Shown here piece by piece: positions 59,703 to 64,000 of a DNA stretch of 64,000 nucleotides. The translations under genes were made by a program, and so were the position numbers. This DNA comes from Alcanivorax quisquiliarum. Lineage in GTDB: Bacteria > Pseudomonadota > Gammaproteobacteria > Pseudomonadales > Alcanivoracaceae. The notes below the pieces were generated by a model. The model was given only the letters and a program-made list of their open reading frames with translations, was not told where the DNA came from and did not search any database. Each line of letters opens with the position of its first letter. Position 1 is the first letter of the stretch. Location: NCBI RefSeq assembly GCF_023051175.1, contig NZ_JALKII010000004.1, forward strand, positions 186,001 through 250,000, written 5' to 3'.

Positions 59703-62700
59703 TCAGCCGGGCAGCAGTGAACGCAACCGTGCAGTGAGTTGCCGCATACGATCACCAAAGCGCGCTCCCAGCAACAACATGCAGGGCGTCAGCAGCAGTG
59801 TCAGCCCCGATGCAAACGCGAGGCCGCCCGCAATAGCGCTGGACATCTGTGTCCACCATTGCGTAGAAGGCGCACCAATACCCAACCCCGGATCAAGCAA
59901 GCTCACATTCACACCAAGCACCATCGGCATCAGCCCCAGCACGGTGGTGCCCGCCGTGAGCAACACCGGCCGCAGCCTCAGGCAACCTGCTTCCAGCGCC
60001 GCTTCAGCGGGATTGCTCCCCGCCTCCCTGAGCTCGTTATAGGTATCGATCAGAATAATATTGTTGTTGATCACAATCCCGGCCAGCGCGATCACCCCCA
60101 TCCCCACCATCACGATACCGAACGGCTGTTGTGTCAGCAGCAAGCCGATCAAAATCCCTGCGGTGGAAAATACGATTGCACTGAGCACCAGTAATGTCTG
60201 ATAAAGGCTGTTGAACTGCGTGACCAGAATCATCGCCATGAGGAAGATTGCCACTACAAAAGCAACTGCCAGAAACTGCCCTGTTTCCTCCTGATCAGCC
60301 TGCTCACCAGCAAAGTTGAGCATCACGCCTTCGGGCAATTCGCTCAATGCCGGCGCCAGTGCGCGCAGGCGTTCATCCAGCCGGTTGCCGGCAGCGATAT
60401 CGGCCTGCAAGGTGATCGCCCGCCGCCCGTCCACGCGGTGCAACACGCCCACCTTCGGCGCCGGCTCACGCGTGACAAACTGCGACAGCGGCACCTGGCC
60501 ACGTTCGGTATTGAGTGTCAGCCGCTCCAGCTGATCCAGACTGCGCCAGCTATGCGGCAGGCGCACGCGGATATCCACTTCGTCGAGCGCATCCACCGGC
60601 CGGTAAGTGGCCAGCATCAGCCCGGTGGTGATCATCTGCACGGCGCTGCCGATGCTGGTCACATCCGCACCAAAACGAGCCGCCGCCTCACGGTCCACGT
60701 GCAAGCGCCACTCCACGCCCGGCAGGCTGCGGTTATCCTCGATGCCGACAAAACCGCCGAGACGCTCCATTTCTTCGCGCAAGAGAGTGACAGCGCGATC
60801 CGCCAGATCAGGATCGCGGGCGCTGATCTCCACCTGGAACGGCTTGCCGGAAGTGGGGCCCATTTCCTGCTCCTGAAACTCCAGCACCAGCCCTGGCAAA
60901 TCGGATGTTCGTTCGCGCATCTCTGCCAGGATTTGCCGTGCCGGCCGGCGCTGGTGCCAGTCGATCAATTGAAATTGCAGCACACCGATAACATCCGGCC
61001 CGAGTTGCCCGGTGGGCATCACCATGGAGCGCGCATACAGCGCCTTTACCTCGCTCAATCCTTGCAGGCGATCTTCCACGCGCCGCACCATGGCATCTTT
61101 TTCCTCGACGGAATAATCGCCTCTGGCTCGCACCAGCAATTGCGCGGTGTCCGGCTCCACATCGGGGAAAAACTCCACGCCGTGATTCAGTTTTGCGTAA
61201 GCAAGATAAACCAGCACAACGAGCCCTAGCGATACCACCAACGTCCAGCCTGGCATCACCAGCAGCCGCCCCAGGGCACGGCGATACGAACGCCCGAGCG
61301 CCGTCGCCCGCGGTGGCGTATGACTGGGCCGGCTGGGACGTCCGCTGAAGTGTTTGCCCAGTACAGGCAGAAACACCAGCGCCATTGCCAACGATGCCAG
61401 CAGGCACAAAATCACCGTGGCCGGTAAATATTTCATGAATTCGCCAACGACACCGGGCCAGAACAGCAGCGGCACAAACACAACCACCGTCGTCATCAGT
61501 GCCGATAGAACCGGCCAGGCCATACGCGCCGCCGCCTCCGCCCAGGCATCGTGGCGGCTTTGGCCTTCCGCAAGATGCCGATCGGCCAGCTCGCCCACCA
61601 CAATGGCACCGTCCACGAGCAGCCCTGCCACCAGAATCAGGGAGAACAGCACCACAATATTGAGCGTGAAACCCAACGCCCAGATCATCAGAATGCCGGC
61701 CAGAAAAGCGCCCGGAATCGTCAGGCCGATCATCATTGCCACACGCAAGCCCATGGCGCCGACAATCACGATCATGACCAACACCACCGCAGTGATGACG
61801 TTGTTGAGCAGCTCGGAAAGCAGATCATCCACCTGCTCAGATTGATCCATGATCAGATCAATTTCCAGCCCATCGGGCAGTAATGGCGCCGCCTGCTCCA
61901 GCAAATATTTGACGCCATCGATAGTGTTGATGATGTTGGCGCCGGCACGCTTGGACACTTCCAGCACCACCGCCGGCCGGCCATTGATACGGGCAAAGCC
62001 TTGCGGGTCTTTGAAAGTGCGACGAATACTGGCCACATCCGCAAAGGTGACAACGCTATCGCCATCCACCTTTACCGGGATCGACAAAACATCTTCCAAT
62101 GTCTCGATCACTCCCGGCACTTTCAAAGCCATGCGCCCGGCGCCGGTATCCAGACTGCCCGCCGCCACCAGCCGGTTGTTGCGCGATATCAGTGAAAACA
62201 GCGTATCGAAATTCAGCCCGTAACTTTCCAGCACCAGCGGGTCGACTACGATCTCCAGCAAGTCTTCACGCTCGCCGCCGATCAGCACTTCCAATACATC
62301 CGGAATGCCTTCGATGGCCTCGCGCAGCTCCCGCGCCGTTATCAGCAACTCGGCCTCGGAAAGCTGCCCGGAAAGCCCGATCGACAGCACCGGAAAGCGC
62401 GACACGTTAACCTCTGTCACGCGAGGTTCATCAGCCTCTTCGGGAATATCCGCACGGGCAATATCCACCCGCTCACGCACATCAGCCAGCGCGCGCCGGG
62501 GATCGAAGCCGGCATCGAACTCAAGGATGATCGAGGCATGGCCTTCGCCAGCCATGGAGGTCATTTTCTTGATGCCCTGGATCGCCCGCAGCTCTTGCTC
62601 CATCGGCCGCACCAGCAGCCGCTCGCCATCCTCCGGGCTCACCCCTTCCAGTGTCATCGACACGTAGATCATCGGGATCGTGACATCCGGGTTGGCTTCC

Positions 62701-62804
62701 TTGGGAATCGCATTGAACGCCGCGATCCCCGCCAGAAACAGAAACACCAGCAGCAACAGAACGGTGCGCGAGCGATCCAGCGCCGCAAAAATGAGCGCAC
62801 GCAC
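59703..62804 (-). CDS. RND-family efflux pump, inner-membrane permease
   Basis: A 1033-residue proton-driven exporter of the AcrB superfamily. TM1 is at about 10-30, two large periplasmic loops and 12 helices are expected from length. TM4 has GLLVDGAIVVGE, where AcrB has two adjacent aspartates; here only one is present. The start is GTG 62804, sharing one base with the adaptor stop (TAGTG), so the two are coupled. No outer-membrane channel gene lies in the window. Substrate unknown; drugs, dyes or lipids are possible. Confidence 0.88.
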   Translation of the reverse strand: MRALIFAALDRSRTVLLLLVFLFLAGIAAFNAIPKEANPDVTIPMIYVSMTLEGVSPEDGERLLVRPMEQELRAIQGIKKMTSMAGEGHASIILEFDAGFDPRRALADVRERVDIARADIPEEADEPRVTEVNVSRFPVLSIGLSGQLSEAELLITARELREAIEGIPDVLEVLIGGEREDLLEIVVDPLVLESYGLNFDTLFSLISRNNRLVAAGSLDTGAGRMALKVPGVIETLEDVLSIPVKVDGDSVVTFADVASIRRTFKDPQGFARINGRPAVVLEVSKRAGANIINTIDGVKYLLEQAAPLLPDGLEIDLIMDQSEQVDDLLSELLNNVITAVVLVMIVIVGAMGLRVAMMIGLTIPGAFLAGILMIWALGFTLNIVVLFSLILVAGLLVDGAIVVGELADRHLAEGQSRHDAWAEAAARMAWPVLSALMTTVVVFVPLLFWPGVVGEFMKYLPATVILCLLASLAMALVFLPVLGKHFSGRPSRPSHTPPRATALGRSYRRALGRLLVMPGWTLVVSLGLVVLVYLAYAKLNHGVEFFPDVEPDTAQLLVRARGDYSVEEKDAMVRRVEDRLQGLSEVKALYARSMVMPTGQLGPDVIGVLQFQLIDWHQRRPARQILAEMRERTSDLPGLVLEFQEQEMGPTSGKPFQVEISARDPDLADRAVTLLREEMERLGGFVGIEDNRSLPGVEWRLHVDREAAARFGADVTSIGSAVQMITTGLMLATYRPVDALDEVDIRVRLPHSWRSLDQLERLTLNTERGQVPLSQFVTREPAPKVGVLHRVDGRRAITLQADIAAGNRLDERLRALAPALSELPEGVMLNFAGEQADQEETGQFLAVAFVVAIFLMAMILVTQFNSLYQTLLVLSAIVFSTAGILIGLLLTQQPFGIVMVGMGVIALAGIVINNNIILIDTYNELREAGSNPAEAALEAGCLRLRPVLLTAGTTVLGLMPMVLGVNVSLLDPGLGIGAPSTQWWTQMSSAIAGGLAFASGLTLLLTPCMLLLGARFGDRMRQLTARLRSLLPG

Positions 62805-63901
62805 TATTCGGCAGCCGTTGTGTGCGTGACGGCCACGGCATCCACCTCGTCGCCGGGCTCCACAAACCCGCCGCCGAGCGTGATCAGGCGCAACGATGGC
62901 GGCAAGCCCGCCACCCACACTTCTGCTGTGCTGGCGCTCAACAAGCGCACGGCGCCAAACTGCACCCGGTTTTGCTCATCCAGATATTTCACGCCCATGC
63001 GGCCCTGCTCATCCAGCACCAGCAGCGCGGGAGAAAAACGGTGCGCAAGTTGCTCCGGCAGCTGGATCGCCAAGGTGGCGCTGGCTCCGGCGATACGCAG
63101 GCGCTGAGGATTATCCACCGTTACTTCCACGCGATAACTGCGCGTTGTTTCGCTGGCGCGGCTGGCGACAAAATTCACTTCGCCCTCCAGCAGCCTGCCA
63201 TCCAGCAATGTCACCTGCACCGGCAAGCCCGGCACGAGTTGCGCTATTTCGCGCTGGCCCACCCAGGCGGTGGCGCGCAACCGGGAATCATCCACCAGCT
63301 CCGCAAACACATCGCCCACCTGAAACAGATCGCCGGGCTCTGCATCAATCCGATTCAGCACGCCATCGAACGGCGCAGCCGGCCGCATGTGCGCCAGCCG
63401 CTGCTGCAACGCGGCCTCCTCCGCGCGCGCCTGCGCGGCGGCAGCGCGCAACCGCAGCAGTTCATTGGCCGACACCAGCTGCCGGCCCTCCAGCCGCTGC
63501 GCCGCTTCCAGCTCTGCCTGCCGCAGCGCCAGCTCCGCAGCACTGCGCGCCAGTTGCGCCGGCAAATCTTCCTGATCAAGTTCCAGCAATGTGGCACCTG
63601 CCGCCACCCGCTGCCCGTCCTCGACCAATCGCCGCGACACCACACCCGCCACACGCGCACGCAATGCCACCTCTCGCCAGGGCAACAGCGCCCCTTGCGC
63701 CTGCACTTGCCCCTGGTGCATTTCGGCATGCAACTGCTCTACTTCCACGCGGGCTTTACTGATCTGCCGGGCATCCGTCTCTGTCGCTTTCGGCGCCTCA
63801 TCACGAAATGCCTGGCGCTCGCCGGAGGCAAGCCATATCAACAACACCACCGCGAGCACAATGGCAATCAGGACGGAACGGGATAACCGGAACACATGCA
63901 T
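62804..63901 (-). CDS. RND periplasmic adaptor (HlyD/AcrA family)
   Basis: This membrane-fusion protein links the pump to an outer-membrane channel. About 365 residues: one N-terminal membrane helix (about 8-26), the first barrel-sandwich half near LRARVAGVVSRRLVEDGQRV, an alpha-hairpin coiled coil (about 100-165, rich in Ala, Glu and Arg), the second half APFDGVLNRIDAEPGD and beta-barrel domains. The start may be ATG 63901 or GTG 63916, the latter with an AGGA site close by. It is the first gene of the adaptor-pump operon. Confidence 0.87.
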   Translation of the reverse strand: MHVFRLSRSVLIAIVLAVVLLIWLASGERQAFRDEAPKATETDARQISKARVEVEQLHAEMHQGQVQAQGALLPWREVALRARVAGVVSRRLVEDGQRVAAGATLLELDQEDLPAQLARSAAELALRQAELEAAQRLEGRQLVSANELLRLRAAAAQARAEEAALQQRLAHMRPAAPFDGVLNRIDAEPGDLFQVGDVFAELVDDSRLRATAWVGQREIAQLVPGLPVQVTLLDGRLLEGEVNFVASRASETTRSYRVEVTVDNPQRLRIAGASATLAIQLPEQLAHRFSPALLVLDEQGRMGVKYLDEQNRVQFGAVRLLSASTAEVWVAGLPPSLRLITLGGGFVEPGDEVDAVAVTHTTAAE

Positions 63902-64000
63902 AGCCAACAGCACCACATCCTATGTCGCCGGCAACGGTAGCCAGCTAATGAGGTGTTAGGCAAGCACAGAATGTCGCAGCGAAAAGGCTCGCGGCCATTG
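63902..64000. other. Upstream of the adaptor gene, window edge
   Basis: About 100 bp with no gene seen; it presumably contains the promoter of the adaptor-pump operon, which I could not define. Confidence 0.3.

Overview
The window looks like a chromosomal stretch of a free-living gammaproteobacterium with moderately high GC. The order relA-rlmD-cysM next to a GacS-type kinase, acpS-pdxJ-recO-era-rnc-lepB-lepA, and mucD-mucB-mucA-algU divergent from nadB is the Pseudomonas/Alcanivorax arrangement. Fatty-acid genes (fabA-fabB, fadB-fadA) fit either group. Placement near Alcanivoracaceae is an inference from gene order and protein character only; no rRNA or tRNA gene is present to test it.

Layout. 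0.3-2.1 kb: fabA-fabB, anaerobic unsaturated fatty acid synthesis. 2.1-3.2 kb: no intact gene; it holds an ISL3-type transposase fragment, one copy of a ~400 bp dispersed repeat and an unexplained array of 33-nt hairpin repeats. 3.3-4.3 kb: an outer-membrane porin. 4.5-6.2 kb: ada plus an alkA-like glycosylase. 6.5-12 kb (minus): cysM-rlmD-relA-mazG. 12.1-14.8 kb: GacS/BarA hybrid kinase. 14.8-21.4 kb (minus): lepA-lepB-DUF4845-rnc-era-recO-pdxJ-acpS, tightly packed with ATGA-type overlaps. 21.5-25.2 kb (minus): the envelope-stress operon algU-mucA-mucB-mucD, with a textbook sigma-E promoter in front of algU. 25.7-30.6 kb: nadB, sdhE-ygfX, ygfZ, an acyltransferase and a small membrane protein. 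30.8-34 kb: two PQQ-dependent dehydrogenases facing each other; the second is a membrane glucose dehydrogenase split into a membrane gene and a catalytic gene. 34.2-40 kb: valine-degradation operon mmsA-acd-mmsB-hibch with a divergent AraC regulator. 40.1-46.8 kb (minus): ung, a TetR regulator, lysS, prfB (with the classical +1 frameshift), a small DUF7352-like protein and recJ. 47.1-50.4 kb: fadB-fadA. 50.5-52.6 kb: a hipBA toxin-antitoxin pair beside a dispersed repeat, with three evenly spaced operators. 52.6-58.1 kb: dbpA, a Nu-class GST, a small unknown protein, a tandem UspA and a QacA-like exporter. 58.3-59.7 kb: a second ISL3 fragment and a cluster of the dispersed repeat. 59.7-63.9 kb: an RND pump with its adaptor.

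Functional themes are lipid synthesis and breakdown, stringent and envelope stress control, alkylation repair and branched-chain amino acid catabolism. No CRISPR array, prophage or intact insertion sequence was seen. The most unusual items are the 33-nt hairpin array, the dispersed repeat family tied to ISL3 remnants, the split glucose dehydrogenase and the three-site hipBA operator.
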